Positions 1 to 8,047 of a DNA stretch of 64,000 nucleotides are shown here, piece by piece (position 1 is the first letter of the stretch; every line of letters begins with the position of its first letter). The DNA lies in contig NZ_AP023360.1 in the NCBI RefSeq assembly GCF_018326265.1, forward strand, positions 3,091,501 to 3,155,500. Reading direction: 5' to 3'. The stretch comes from Catellatospora sp. IY07-71. GTDB taxonomy: Bacteria > Actinomycetota > Actinomycetes > Mycobacteriales > Micromonosporaceae. A program made the position numbers and the translations under genes. Under the pieces are notes generated by a model that was not told where the DNA came from, searched no databases, and saw only the letters and a list, made by a program, of their open reading frames with translations.

Positions 1-771
1 GACCGCTACTGGCACGTGACCTCGCAGCTTGGCAACCGCTACGACGTCGGCGGGTACTTCGTGCTCGGCCGCACTGAGATCGAGGAGTGGCTGCCCACCT
101 TCGCCGGTGGGCAGGTGGTCAAGTGCGGCACCTCGCTCGGCGCCGAGCCCGCCTCCGACGCCGACGTGGCCGCCTGGAAGGCCGCCGGCTCGCCGTCGAC
201 CTGGACCAGCCGCCCGCCCGGCGGCGCGACCGGCCCCGGCCGGGAACTCGCGGCCGCGCCCGGTCAGCGCAAGTGCGGCGCCGGCCCGGAGAAGACGTAC
301 CAGCTCGGCGGCGCCGACCTCGCGCCCGCGCAGGTGCTGGAGCTGCCCGCCGACCCGGCGGCGCTGAAGGAGATGATCCTGAGCAGCGACGCGGCCCAGC
401 GCGCCGGCGGGGGTTACCAGCCGCAGGACCTCGGCCGTTACCAGAGCGAGGTGCTGTTCTCCGCCGCGGTCGAGCTGCTGCTGCGGCTGCCGGTCAGCGC
501 CCAGGTCCGCAGCGCGGCCTACACGATGCTCGCCGACCTGCCGGGCGTCACCATGTCCGCGCAGGCCACGGACCAGCTCGGTCGGCCCGGAGCCGGGGTG
601 GAGTACACGTTCCGCAACGCCGACGGCTCCGACCAGACGACGCGACTGATCGTCGACCTCACCACCGGCGCCATGCTGGCCGAGGAGCACCGCGAGGCGG
701 GCACCACCGCGCTGCGCTACTACGTCGTGGTCACCGAGACGGGGTTCGCCCCCGAGGCCCCCGCCGTCTGA
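1..771 (+). CDS. CU044_5270-like protein, 5' truncated by window edge
   Basis: The reading frame is open from the first base of the window (D-R-Y-W-H-V-T-S-Q...), so the visible 256 codons are the C-terminal part of a longer protein. The pattern (YW-type start of an extracytoplasmic domain, a late segment with LLLRLPVSAQVRSAAY and LADLPGV, then a beta-rich GVEYTF tail) resembles the actinobacterial CU044_5270 family, which usually lies directly behind an ECF sigma factor and has an N-terminal membrane anchor. That upstream part is outside the window, so operon and function are inferred. The GTG at position 16 is only the first in-window start codon, not a credible real start. Confidence 0.65.
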   Translation, partial: DRYWHVTSQLGNRYDVGGYFVLGRTEIEEWLPTFAGGQVVKCGTSLGAEPASDADVAAWKAAGSPSTWTSRPPGGATGPGRELAAAPGQRKCGAGPEKTYQLGGADLAPAQVLELPADPAALKEMILSSDAAQRAGGGYQPQDLGRYQSEVLFSAAVELLLRLPVSAQVRSAAYTMLADLPGVTMSAQATDQLGRPGAGVEYTFRNADGSDQTTRLIVDLTTGAMLAEEHREAGTTALRYYVVVTETGFAPEAPAV

Positions 772-818
772 CCGCTCGAGTCCGGGCGAGTCGGAAAGGG
801 CCGCCTGTCCCGCCCGTG

Positions 819-864
819 ATGAGGTTCCCGTCCTGCAGTGCTGACAGCAGGACGGGAACCTCAT
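819..864. terminator. 18-bp perfect inverted repeat between convergent genes
   Basis: Arms 819-836 and 847-864 are perfect reverse complements with a 10-nt loop. There is no T-run. It lies between a + strand and a - strand gene end, so a bidirectional terminator is the simplest reading. Confidence 0.55.
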
Positions 865-980
865 GACGATGTGTGCGGCGGGCCGCTCGCACGTAACCGC
901 ACAGCTGCCGGGCAGCGGATCCGCAGAGCAGGGTCAACGGACCCGCACGGCAGCGGGTCAGCCGATCCGCAGGCTGCCGG

Positions 981-1481
981 TCAGCGGGCGTCGCGGACGG
1001 CCTGGCGGCGGGCGCCCGCGCCACGGCTGGAAGCCTGGCGCTTGCGCATGCCGGGGCTGTCCGGGGCCTGGCGGGGACGCTGGTCGCCGGGGGTGGCCTT
1101 GCGGCGGGCCGTCGCCGGGCGCGGGGGAGCGGTGTTGCGCTCACGGCGGGCCGAGGCGAGCCGCTCCTGCTTCAGGGCCGCCGCGCTGGCCTTGGCCATG
1201 ACCGCGAGCTGGCGGCTGACCCGGGCGAGCGCGTCCTCGATGACCTCGGCCTTGTCGCGGTTGCGCTGGTTGACCGGGTTGGCCTTGCCCCGGCCGCCCG
1301 ACTCGGCGACCTGGGCACCGGCCTGGCGGCGGTAGAGCTTGACGTACTTGTTGCGGGCGCGGCGCACCCGGTCGTGCAGCTCCAGCAGGCCGTCCTCGTC
1401 GAGCGCGGCCAGCGCGTCGCGCTCGGTGCTGCGTACCAGCTCCAGCTCGCTCTCGGTCAGCGAGTTGATCAGCGCGTCCAT
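981..1481 (-). CDS. Conserved hypothetical basic protein
   Basis: 166 residues. The start is the ATG at 1481, preceded by a GGGGGG stretch acting as ribosome binding site; a longer upstream frame exists but lacks one. The N-terminal half is acidic/helical (DALINSLTESELELV, LLELHDRVRRARNKYVKLYRRQ), and the C-terminal half is a low-complexity arginine/alanine/proline tail that is probably disordered and could bind nucleic acid. No catalytic motif is visible. Such short helical proteins with basic tails are common hypotheticals in Micromonosporaceae. It is monocistronic and convergent with the preceding gene. Function unknown. Confidence 0.7.
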   Translation of the reverse strand: MDALINSLTESELELVRSTERDALAALDEDGLLELHDRVRRARNKYVKLYRRQAGAQVAESGGRGKANPVNQRNRDKAEVIEDALARVSRQLAVMAKASAAALKQERLASARRERNTAPPRPATARRKATPGDQRPRQAPDSPGMRKRQASSRGAGARRQAVRDAR

Positions 1482-1656
1482 CGGTCCCCCCGACCTCGAT
1501 CGACGTCTTCCCAATGCTGCAAAGCCTAGGCCCGCCAACGCCGCCGCACGCCCGGATCACGCACATCCCCGGCGCCGATCCTGCGCGGGCGGCCCCATCC
1601 CCGCCCGACAGGGCGTGTCGGGGCGTACGCCCGCGCAGGATCGGCGCATCTGCGGG

Positions 1657-2844
1657 TCAGCTCAGGCGCCACTGCTGGTTGCCGCCGAGCGGGCGGCCGC
1701 AGTCCCAGATCTGGAGGCGGGTGTAGTTGGCGGTGCCGAACTCGACCGCGTCCAGGCACTTGCCGGAGCTGGGGTTGACGATCGAGCCGTCGCTGTTGAC
1801 GTTCCACTGCTGGGCGCCGTTGTTGAGGCAGGTCCACAGCTGGACGACGGCGCCGTTGGTGGTGCGGCCGCCGGAGACGTCGAGGCACTTGCCCGAGTCG
1901 AGGCTGACGAAGGTGTTGCCGACGCGGCGCCAGCGCTGGTTGTTGTTGTTCGGGAAGCAGTCCCACAGGTGCACGACGGTGCCGTCGGTCTTGCCCCAGC
2001 CGGCCACGTCGACGCAGCGGTTGGAGGCCACGCCGCGGATGACCGAGACGTCACCGCCGCCGCCCCCGGCGGCGTTGCCGTCGACGTTGACGTCGAACAG
2101 GTTCACAGCCAGCCCGGCGCCGCCCACCCAGGGCTCGAAGCCAGCCTGCACACTGGTCATGTACCAGTTGGGGTCGATCTTGCCGCGGCTCACCGAGTCG
2201 TTGATGAACGCCTTGAGGCTGAAGTTGGCGAAGGTGTTGTTCGGCACCGTGCGCACGTACGAGATGACGTTCCAGCCGATGTTGCCGAACCAGACGTCCC
2301 AGGTGCCGCCCTCCAGGTTGACGGTGGCGATGCGCCCGCCGATCGGCTGCGGGCGGCCCCGGTGGTTGGTCCAGATCATGACCTCGGCGCCGTAGTTCTG
2401 CCCCGGCGGGTTGGGGCTGGCGTCGAACCACAGGTCGAACGCCGCGTCCCACTCGCCGGAGTCCGGCGTGCTGATGTTGAACGTGGCCCGCGGATTGTTC
2501 AGCGCGCTGACCCGGGCGGGCAGTCCGCTGTTCGCGGTGCAGGCGCCGTAGTGGCAGCCGGCGTAGACGGACGGGTACGACGCGGGCGGCCCGTTGGTGG
2601 CGTTGTCGTGGTCGGCCCGGGTCACGGTGAACCCGGAGTTGGACACGTCGATGCACTGGGCGGTGCTCGCACCCCACCGGTTGTTCTGCACGATGTACTT
2701 GCCGCCCTGGACGGGGGCGGTGCCGTACTGCTCGCAGATCACCGGCGCGGCGGCGGCCGGGGACGCCGACACCGCCAGCAGCCCGGCGGCCGCCGCGGTG
2801 CCCAGCGCCGCCGCGACGGCGAGCGGGCGTAGTCGCCACTTCAT
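1657..2844 (-). CDS. Secreted GH12 endoglucanase with ricin-B (CBM13) domain
   Basis: 395 residues starting at the ATG with AAGGAG upstream; an in-frame extension of 32 codons is unlikely to be used. Residues 1-33 form a Sec signal peptide ending in an alanine run. Residues about 35-255 match glycoside hydrolase family 12: the nucleophile glutamate is in YGAEVMIW (E154) and the acid/base glutamate in QAGFEPW (E237). A glycine linker (about 259-264) leads to a ricin-type beta-trefoil lectin (about 265-395) with the repeated QxW motifs (QRW, QQW) and GKCLD repeats. GH12 enzymes cleave beta-1,4-glucans such as cellulose or xyloglucan outside the cell; the lectin should bind polysaccharide. It is divergent from another hydrolase with the same type of lectin tail. 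Confidence 0.9.
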   Translation of the reverse strand: MKWRLRPLAVAAALGTAAAAGLLAVSASPAAAAPVICEQYGTAPVQGGKYIVQNNRWGASTAQCIDVSNSGFTVTRADHDNATNGPPASYPSVYAGCHYGACTANSGLPARVSALNNPRATFNISTPDSGEWDAAFDLWFDASPNPPGQNYGAEVMIWTNHRGRPQPIGGRIATVNLEGGTWDVWFGNIGWNVISYVRTVPNNTFANFSLKAFINDSVSRGKIDPNWYMTSVQAGFEPWVGGAGLAVNLFDVNVDGNAAGGGGGDVSVIRGVASNRCVDVAGWGKTDGTVVHLWDCFPNNNNQRWRRVGNTFVSLDSGKCLDVSGGRTTNGAVVQLWTCLNNGAQQWNVNSDGSIVNPSSGKCLDAVEFGTANYTRLQIWDCGRPLGGNQQWRLS

Positions 2845-2966
2845 ACGCGTACTCCTTGGAGCGAAGGAGGATCGGGACAGATGCCGTGGGAGCCCTCCCA
2901 CGTCAACACCCGAGCGTAGTAACGCTTCGACAATCATCAATTGTTTTCGAAAACCGTTGCTTCGAA

Positions 2967-3014
2967 AGGAAGGGCACCTTCTTATCGTTTTCCGTCGTAG
3001 AAGGTGCCCTTCCT
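2967..3014. repeat. H repeat copy 1 (dispersed 16-bp-arm palindrome)
   Basis: Arms 2967-2982 and 2999-3014 are perfect reverse complements (core GGAAGGGCACCTTC) separated by a 16-nt loop. The same arms recur at 48886-48933 and, in a shorter form, at 57623-57666. The loop of copy 2 is nearly the reverse complement of this loop, so copy 2 is in inverse orientation. Confidence 0.85.
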
Positions 3015-3042
3015 AACCTCGCCTGCCGTTGCGCGCCCTGAT

Positions 3043-3103
3043 GATCGGCACTTGGTGTCGAAACCTTGCGCCAGACCTCGGGTTTGGACACGAACTCGCG
3101 ATC
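3043..3103. repeat. G repeat copy 1 (GATC-ended imperfect palindrome)
   Basis: The element begins and ends with GATC and has half-sites GTGTCGAAACC and GGTTTGGACAC facing each other. Related elements lie at 28082-28141 and 57530-57590. It lies 28 bases from H repeat copy 1. Confidence 0.7.
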
Positions 3104-3204
3104 AACCCGCAGGCAACGAAACTTTTACGAAAACTCGGGACTGCCCGATGGGCGCGGGCATAGCCTCCCCGCACCGCTCCACATCGATCCCCATCGGAGA
3201 CGTG

Positions 3205-4727
3205 ATGACCCGTTCCCTGCGCGGGCGTGGGCGCCTGGCGGCTGCCCTCGCCGTCACCACCACCGCCCTCACGCTGCTGATCGGCCCGCCTGCGCACGCC
3301 GCGGTCAGCGGCCGCAACCTGCCCGCCGACGGTAAGGTGCGCCTGTTCATGGGCCAGGACTCCAGCACCCTGGCCGACTACAAGCGCGACGTGCTCGACC
3401 TCGACGCCTCCGCGCCCCGCCCCGGCGGCGTCACCCTGTACACCAACCTCGTGCTCGGCGGCACGCCCGGCCCGCTGGGCGGCTTCTACGGCCCCGTCGA
3501 CTACGGCTCCGGCGTGGTCGACTTCCCCGCCACGATGAGCCAGTACCCGGGTGCGCCGCTCGCCGTGGGCCTCTACCTGTCCGACGCCAGCGCCGGGTGC
3601 GGCAACCAGCCGCTGCGCGCGATCATGGGCCGCAACGACGCCGACGTGACGGCGGGCAGCCCCAACCTGATCACGCAGTACCGAGCCAAGGTCGACGAGA
3701 TGGTCAACTGGCTCAAGAACACCGGGCGCGAGGTCTTCCTGCGCATCGGGTACGAGTACGACGGCCCCTGGAACTGCTACAACGCCGAGTTCTACCGGGC
3801 CGCGTTCCAGTACATCAAGGGCCGCATCGACGCGCTCGGCGCGACGAGGGTGGCCACCGTGTGGCAGTCGGCCGCGTGGCCGCTCGACGAGCACACCGGC
3901 AACCCCGAGTGGAACTACATCGTCACCGCGGCCAACCATTTCGACGTGTGGTACCGGGAGACGCGTACGTCGACTGGGTGTCCCTGTCCGCGTTCTACGG
4001 TGCGACGTACAACCAGGTGCAGTGGGCCTGTAAGGCCCCGTCGACCTCGCCGCGCGCATTGCAGGACCGGGTGCTGAACTTCGCCCGCGCCCACAACAAG
4101 CCCGTCATGATCGCTGAGGCGGCCCCGCAGGGCTTCACCAACGGCAGCAAGACCCGCAGCTGCATCTTCAACAAGAGCCCGCAGGCCACCACCGGCGACG
4201 CCATCTGGAACACCTGGTACGCCGACTTCTTCGGCTACATCGCGGCGAACACCGACGTGATCCGCGCGGTGGCGTACATCAACACCAACTGGGACGCCCA
4301 GCCCGACTGGCAGTGCAACGGCGCCCCGGCCGGGCAGCCCGGCTGCGCCAACGGCTACTGGGGCGACTCGCGGGTGCAGGCCGACGCGACCGTCAAGAGC
4401 CGGTTCCTGAACGAGCTGCGCAACGCCCGCTGGGTGAACGGGTCCGGCGGCGGCACCAGCCCCGAGCGCACCATCCGCGGCGTCGGCTCCAACCGCTGCC
4501 TGGACGTGTCCGGCGGCCGCACCGCCGACGGCACGAAGATCCAGCTGTGGGACTGCCTGAACAACGCCGCCCAGAAGTGGCGGGTCGAGGCCAACGGCTC
4601 GCTGGTCAACCCGCAGTCGGGCAAGTGCCTGGACGCCGACGGCTGGGGCACCGCCAACGGCACCCAGATGATCATCTGGACCTGCGGCAACCCCGTCCAG
4701 TCCAACCAGAACTGGGTGGTCTCCTGA
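3205..4727 (+). pseudogene. GH26-like secreted glycoside hydrolase with ricin-B domain, frameshifted
   Basis: The start ATG at 3205 (GTG at 3202 is an alternative) follows CGGAGA. Residues 1-32 are a signal peptide ending AHA. The catalytic part resembles clan-A, GH26-type enzymes: RIGYEYD (E184, likely acid/base) in frame 1 and MIAEAAPQ (likely nucleophile) in frame 3. Frame 1 loses homology after HFDVWY; frame 3 picks it up as GDAYVDWVSL. The junction TACCGGG at 3952-3958 would read correctly as TACCCGGG, so one C is missing. A C-terminal ricin trefoil (RCLDVSGG, QKW, GKCLDADGW) completes a protein of about 507 residues. It is either a recent pseudogene or a base-call error. Confidence 0.8.
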
Positions 4728-4747
4728 CCGCCCCACATTCGTGATCG

Positions 4748-4787
4748 GCGCTCCCCGCACGCTGCTCCGGCGGCGTGCGGGGAGCGC
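4748..4787 (+). terminator. Hairpin terminator after the GH26-like gene
   Basis: Perfect 15-bp arms 4748-4762 and 4773-4787 with a 10-nt loop, 20 bases after the stop codon. GC-rich stem without T-run, as is usual in actinobacteria. Confidence 0.65.
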
Positions 4788-4802
4788 ATCGCGAGTGAGG
4801 GC

Positions 4803-4927
4803 GAGCGCGGGTCCGGGTGGTCGACGTTGTGGGAGTCCGAGGACGCCTGCCGGCGGTTCGCCGAGAGCTCAAGCCCATCCTGAAAGAGGTCGGCGTGGAC
4901 GAGCCGGCGGACCCGGCGGTGGTGTGT
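4803..4927 (+). pseudogene. Remnant of an antibiotic-biosynthesis-monooxygenase-like protein
   Basis: Frame 3 reads STLWESEDACRRFAE (from 4821) and the next frame continues as ELKPILKEVGVDEPAD (from 4865). Together they look like the C-terminal end of small ABM-fold or similar proteins (W-x-SEEA-x-RRF ... LRP-x-LKE-G). No start codon or N-terminal half is present, and the frame breaks near 4864. I read it as a decayed fragment; the family assignment is weak. Confidence 0.4.
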
Positions 4928-4966
4928 AGCCGTCTCAGCCGCCTACGCGTGCTCGCGGCGGCCCGC

Positions 4967-5443
4967 TCAGCCCAGGCTGAGCATCAGGTGCTGCTCCAGG
5001 TCCGCGGCGGTGTACTGCAGGCGGCCGCGGTGAGTGACCTCGATGCCGTAGGAGGTCTCGCCGCGCGGCACGTCTTCGACGCGGAAGGTGAGGTGGCACT
5101 CGGTGACCGTCTCCTTGGCGGTCTCGATCTCCCCGGTCGCGACCGTCCGCTGTGCCGCGTCGGTGACGACCACCTTCGCGCCGGGGCGGATGTCCTGGAA
5201 GCCGCCCATGCCGTAGCAGGCGCCACCGGTGTCGATGAACTCCCCGTTGGAGAGGATGACGGTGCCCGTGACAGTGTGGGCATCGGAGAACGGATTGCCG
5301 ATCTTCCCGCTCTGTGCCAGCGCGAAGACCACACCGGCGGCGGCGAGCGCGGCCACGGAGATCAGGATGAGCGTGTTACGCCGGGTGCGCCGCCTCGTGC
5401 GGCGCGCCGGAGGGGTGTCGACGTGCACGTAGGGGTCGATCAT
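4967..5443 (-). CDS. Membrane-anchored hypothetical protein
   Basis: 158 residues. After a basic cytoplasmic N-terminus (ARRTRRRTRRN) there is a single transmembrane segment at about 27-45 (LILISVAALAAAGVVFALA), then an extracytoplasmic domain of about 110 residues with two cysteines (GGACYGMGG and VTECHLTF) that could form a disulfide. The domain is rich in alternating hydrophobic strands. No family is recognised. Topology is N-in/C-out. It stands alone, with no obvious operon partner. Confidence 0.75.
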   Translation of the reverse strand: MIDPYVHVDTPPARRTRRRTRRNTLILISVAALAAAGVVFALAQSGKIGNPFSDAHTVTGTVILSNGEFIDTGGACYGMGGFQDIRPGAKVVVTDAAQRTVATGEIETAKETVTECHLTFRVEDVPRGETSYGIEVTHRGRLQYTAADLEQHLMLSLG

Positions 5444-5640
5444 CCGCGCACAGTACAGCCGGTTTTGAAATGATCACCGTCCGCTGACCGGGGGAGGCGG
5501 CACCACCGGACGGGACAGGCACTCATGGTCGGAGGGCCTGTCGCAGGCTCATCCGAAGCCCGTCCGGCAGCGGCACGGACGTCACGCCATGTCGCCGACA
5601 CGATGGAGCGAGAAGGGCCTGGCGGATGGAGGGGGACAGG

Positions 5641-5967
5641 GTGCACGAGCGCCGGGCCCGGATCCGGGTCGCGGGTAACACCGCCGGTCCGGCGCTGTTC
5701 GCGCTGAGGGCGAAGGGTTACACGGTCGAGCTCAGCTACGTCCGTGCCGAGCCCGGTGAGTACGCGCCCGAGTACGCGGCGGCGAAGGACGGGCTCCTGT
5801 TCAGCGCCGATACGGCGGAGGAATTGCTCGGGCTCGTCGCGATGTGGGAGGTGCGTGGCGACGACTGGAGTGCGAGCAGCCACGACGAGCGGGCCTGGCG
5901 GGACGCCCTTGAAGCGGCGGCGCTGGTGTATGACCGCGACGGCAACGTGGTGGATGAGGACGAGTGA
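5641..5967 (+). CDS. Small hypothetical protein
   Basis: 108 residues from the GTG at 5641, chosen because GGAGGGGG lies five bases upstream; an in-frame ATG at 5626 would overlap that site. The sequence (RVAGNTAGPALFALRAKGYTVELSY ... AEELLGLVAMWEVRGDDW) looks like a small alpha/beta fold with an acidic C-terminus. Proteins of this kind often accompany toxin/immunity or SMI1-like loci, but nothing here proves that. Function unknown. Confidence 0.65.
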   Translation: MHERRARIRVAGNTAGPALFALRAKGYTVELSYVRAEPGEYAPEYAAAKDGLLFSADTAEELLGLVAMWEVRGDDWSASSHDERAWRDALEAAALVYDRDGNVVDEDE

Positions 5968-5988
5968 CGAACCGATGGCGGCTCGGGG

Positions 5989-6231
5989 TCAGTCGGGCTT
6001 CCGGGTCCAGCGGTGATGCTCTCGCAGAACCCAGGCGAGCGCGTGCAGGGCGACGAACAGCACGGCCAGCGCGAGCCCGGAGTACGCACCGGCCAGCATC
6101 AGCTCCGGGCTGTCGTAGCGCCAGGGGTGGGTGGTCGCGTTGTAGATCAGGATCAGCCCGCCGGCGAACAGGGCCAGCGCCAGAACGAGCAGTCCTGGGC
6201 GGGTCGCGGGGTGGCGGTGGTGCGGTGGCAT
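5989..6231 (-). CDS. Small two-helix membrane protein
   Basis: 80 residues from the ATG at 6231; a GTG at 6249 in the same frame is an equal alternative, and neither has a clear ribosome binding site. Two transmembrane segments are visible, LLVLALALFAGGLILIY and LAGAYSGLALAVLFVALHALAWVL, followed by a short basic C-terminus. No known family is recognised. It lies just beyond the tRNA cluster and is separated from it by a terminator. Confidence 0.6.
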   Translation of the reverse strand: MPPHHRHPATRPGLLVLALALFAGGLILIYNATTHPWRYDSPELMLAGAYSGLALAVLFVALHALAWVLREHHRWTRKPD

Positions 6232-6289
6232 GGGGGCTCTGGTGGTCACCGGCGCATGGTAGTGGCCCGGGGCTGGCGCGCAAACGGCG

Positions 6290-6313
6290 AAAGCCCCTCC
6301 GAAGAGGGGCTTT
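6290..6313 (-). terminator. Terminator downstream of the tRNA cluster
   Basis: Stem AAAGCCCCTC / GAGGGGCTTT with a 4-nt loop, immediately after the tRNA-Val gene in the direction of tRNA transcription (minus strand). Confidence 0.75.
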
Positions 6314-6327
6314 TCCTGTTTTCTTGC

Positions 6328-6402
6328 TGGTGGGCGATACTGGGTTTGAACCAGTGACCTCTTCCGTGTCAAGGAAGCGCGCTCCCACTGCGCCAATCGC
6401 CC
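6328..6402 (-). tRNA. tRNA-Val (anticodon GAC)
   Basis: Complete cloverleaf: acceptor GGGCGAT/ATCGCCC, anticodon loop TTGACAC inside CTTCC/GGAAG, T-loop GGTTCAAACC, discriminator A and encoded CCA. It reads GUC/GUU codons. It is the last member of a Gly-Cys-Val cluster on the minus strand. Confidence 0.95.
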
Positions 6403-6415
6403 GTGCTGTACTGCG

Positions 6416-6486
6416 AGGTGGAGACGGGATTTGAACCCGTGTACACGGCTTTGCAGGCCGTTGCCTCGCCTCTCGGCCACTCCACC
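6416..6486 (-). tRNA. tRNA-Cys (anticodon GCA)
   Basis: Acceptor GGTGGAG/CTCCACC, anticodon loop CTGCAAA, discriminator U as expected for tRNA-Cys, CCA not encoded. Lies 13 bases upstream of tRNA-Val. Confidence 0.95.
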
Positions 6487-6513
6487 GTGGTGACGCCTTG
6501 CGGCGGTTCTCCG

Positions 6514-6586
6514 AGCGGATGACGAGACTCGAACTCGCGACCCTCACCTTGGCAAGGTGATGCGCTACCAACTGCGCTACATCCGC
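6514..6586 (-). tRNA. tRNA-Gly (anticodon GCC), copy 1
   Basis: Acceptor GCGGATG/CATCCGC, anticodon loop TTGCCAA inside TCACC/GGTGA, discriminator U. First gene of the minus-strand cluster. Its 73 bases are identical to the plus-strand copy at 7910-7982. Confidence 0.95.
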
Positions 6587-6680
6587 TTGTCAGTTCGCCC
6601 GCCTTCCGGCGTGCTGCCCAACGGATGAGAACTTTAGCCGGTCCCCGGAGGTCTTGACAAACCGGGGTGCCCCCGGCGCG

Positions 6681-7757
6681 TCACGCGGCGGGTTGGGCGG
6701 CCAGCCCCGTGCACCGTGCGGCCTGGTCAAGACGGTTCTGTACGGCCCGCAGCGCGTCCCCGGTCACCGGCTTGGGCTGTCCGTTGTTCGAGACGACACC
6801 CGGGACGAACCTCCGGGTTTTCACCTTCCCGTCCCGGATCGTCACGGTCAGCAGCCCGGTGTCGGTGCTCTTGGACTCGGAATACCAGAGGAAGTTGCCC
6901 AGGCCGTAGTGCACGTACGTGTCGCCCAGGAAGCCGTCGGCGAGCAGCACGTGGGCGTGGGTGCCGAGCACGAGGTCGGCGCCGTTGTCGGCCATGAGCC
7001 TGGCGAAGCTCTTCTGCTCGCCGTTGGGGCAGGCCTGACCCTCGGTGCCCCAGTGCATGAAGACGATCACCACGTCGGCCTGCGCGCGGGCCTGCTTCAC
7101 GGCGGCGGTGGCCAGCTTGCGGTCGAACGCCATGGCGACGCCGGGCCGGGTGGCGGTGGGCTTCCACTGCTCCTTCAGGTCGTGCACCTGCGACATGCCG
7201 AGCACGGCGAGGCGGACGCCTTTCACGGTGACCAGGTAGGGGGCGTACGCCTCGGTGGTGTTGAGCCCCGCGCCGACGACGGGCATGCCGGCGGCCCGCG
7301 CCGAGTCGAGGGTGTCGAGCAGGCCGATCTGGCCGTAGTCGAGCGTGTGGTTGTTGGCGATCGAGACGAGATCGATCCCGGCGGCCTGGATGGCGGCGTA
7401 CGACGTGGTGGGCGCCCGGAAGTGGAACTGCTTGGGCTGCTCGCTGCCCCGGTCGGTGACCGGCGTCTCCAGGTTGACCATGGCGAAGTCGGCGGCCCGC
7501 AGCTGCGTGGCGTACGGGCCGAACGCCTTGTCGGGGTTCTTGAGCAGGGCCAGGGTGCGGCCGGTGAAGTGCACGTCGCCGGCGAAGGCGAGCGTGATCT
7601 CGGCGGCGGGCGGGCTGGGCTCAGGCGTTTGCTCGCTGACCGGGGCGGGCGGCTGCTGCCATACCGCCGGCTCTTCGCCGGAGCACGCGGCCAGGGCCGT
7701 GACGGCGGTGGCGAGGGTGAGGGCCGTGGCGAGTCGCGCGACGCGGGGGTGGGTCAC
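6681..7757 (-). CDS. CapA-family lipoprotein (PGA_cap metallophosphatase fold)
   Basis: 358 residues from the GTG at 7757; longer starts at 7793 and 7805 would make an unusually long signal peptide. The signal peptide ends in a lipobox (LAAC), so the protein should be lipidated and face outward. The CapA/PGA_cap domain shows the metal-site motifs of the calcineurin-like fold: FAGDVHFTG, NLETPVTD, SIANNHTLDYG, VFMHWGTEG and GTHAHV. Family members are linked to poly-gamma-glutamate capsule synthesis in Bacillus, but in actinobacteria lone CapA lipoproteins have no proven substrate. It lies between two identical, oppositely oriented tRNA-Gly genes. Confidence 0.88.
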   Translation of the reverse strand: MTHPRVARLATALTLATAVTALAACSGEEPAVWQQPPAPVSEQTPEPSPPAAEITLAFAGDVHFTGRTLALLKNPDKAFGPYATQLRAADFAMVNLETPVTDRGSEQPKQFHFRAPTTSYAAIQAAGIDLVSIANNHTLDYGQIGLLDTLDSARAAGMPVVGAGLNTTEAYAPYLVTVKGVRLAVLGMSQVHDLKEQWKPTATRPGVAMAFDRKLATAAVKQARAQADVVIVFMHWGTEGQACPNGEQKSFARLMADNGADLVLGTHAHVLLADGFLGDTYVHYGLGNFLWYSESKSTDTGLLTVTIRDGKVKTRRFVPGVVSNNGQPKPVTGDALRAVQNRLDQAARCTGLAAQPAA

Positions 7758-7909
7758 CGGACGAGCGTACGGGCAGGTGAAGGCGATTCGCATCACCGAG
7801 TGCACCGGGGGGCGCGACGCGCGGGGGATACCGAGTGGCGGTGGTCCGGGGGCACCCGCTAGAGTTCTCTCCTGTCAGGCAGCGAGCCGAAAGGCGAGCT
7901 GAGGGACGT

Positions 7910-7982
7910 GCGGATGTAGCGCAGTTGGTAGCGCATCACCTTGCCAAGGTGAGGGTCGCGAGTTCGAGTCTCGTCATCCGCT
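7910..7982 (+). tRNA. tRNA-Gly (anticodon GCC), copy 2
   Basis: Same 73-base cloverleaf as the copy at 6514-6586 but on the opposite strand; discriminator U, no CCA encoded. Confidence 0.95.
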
Positions 7983-7992
7983 CTCTTACCGA

Positions 7993-8030
7993 AATCGCCG
8001 GGACCCACGGGTCACCGGCGATTCGCCTTT
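7993..8030 (+). terminator. Terminator after tRNA-Gly copy 2
   Basis: Stem AATCGCCGG (7993-8001) / CCGGCGATT (8015-8023) followed by CGCCTTT, 10 bases after the tRNA end. It also overlaps the 3' end of the convergent kptA transcript. Confidence 0.65.
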
Positions 8031-8047
8031 CCGGCCCCGAGCGTGGG

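Larger units (their letters stand above)
2845..3204. promoter_or_regulatory. Divergent intergenic region carrying an H and a G repeat
   Basis: About 360 bases without a gene between two divergently transcribed secreted hydrolases. Promoters for both must lie here. It contains palindrome H copy 1 (2967-3014) and imperfect palindrome G copy 1 (3043-3103), described separately. Since the flanking genes diverge, H copy 1 cannot act as an ordinary 3' terminator here. Confidence 0.6.

Noticed and set aside
1-771. Start codon at 16 as the true gene start
   Set aside because: The frame is open to the window edge and the family normally has an N-terminal membrane anchor, so the real start lies outside.
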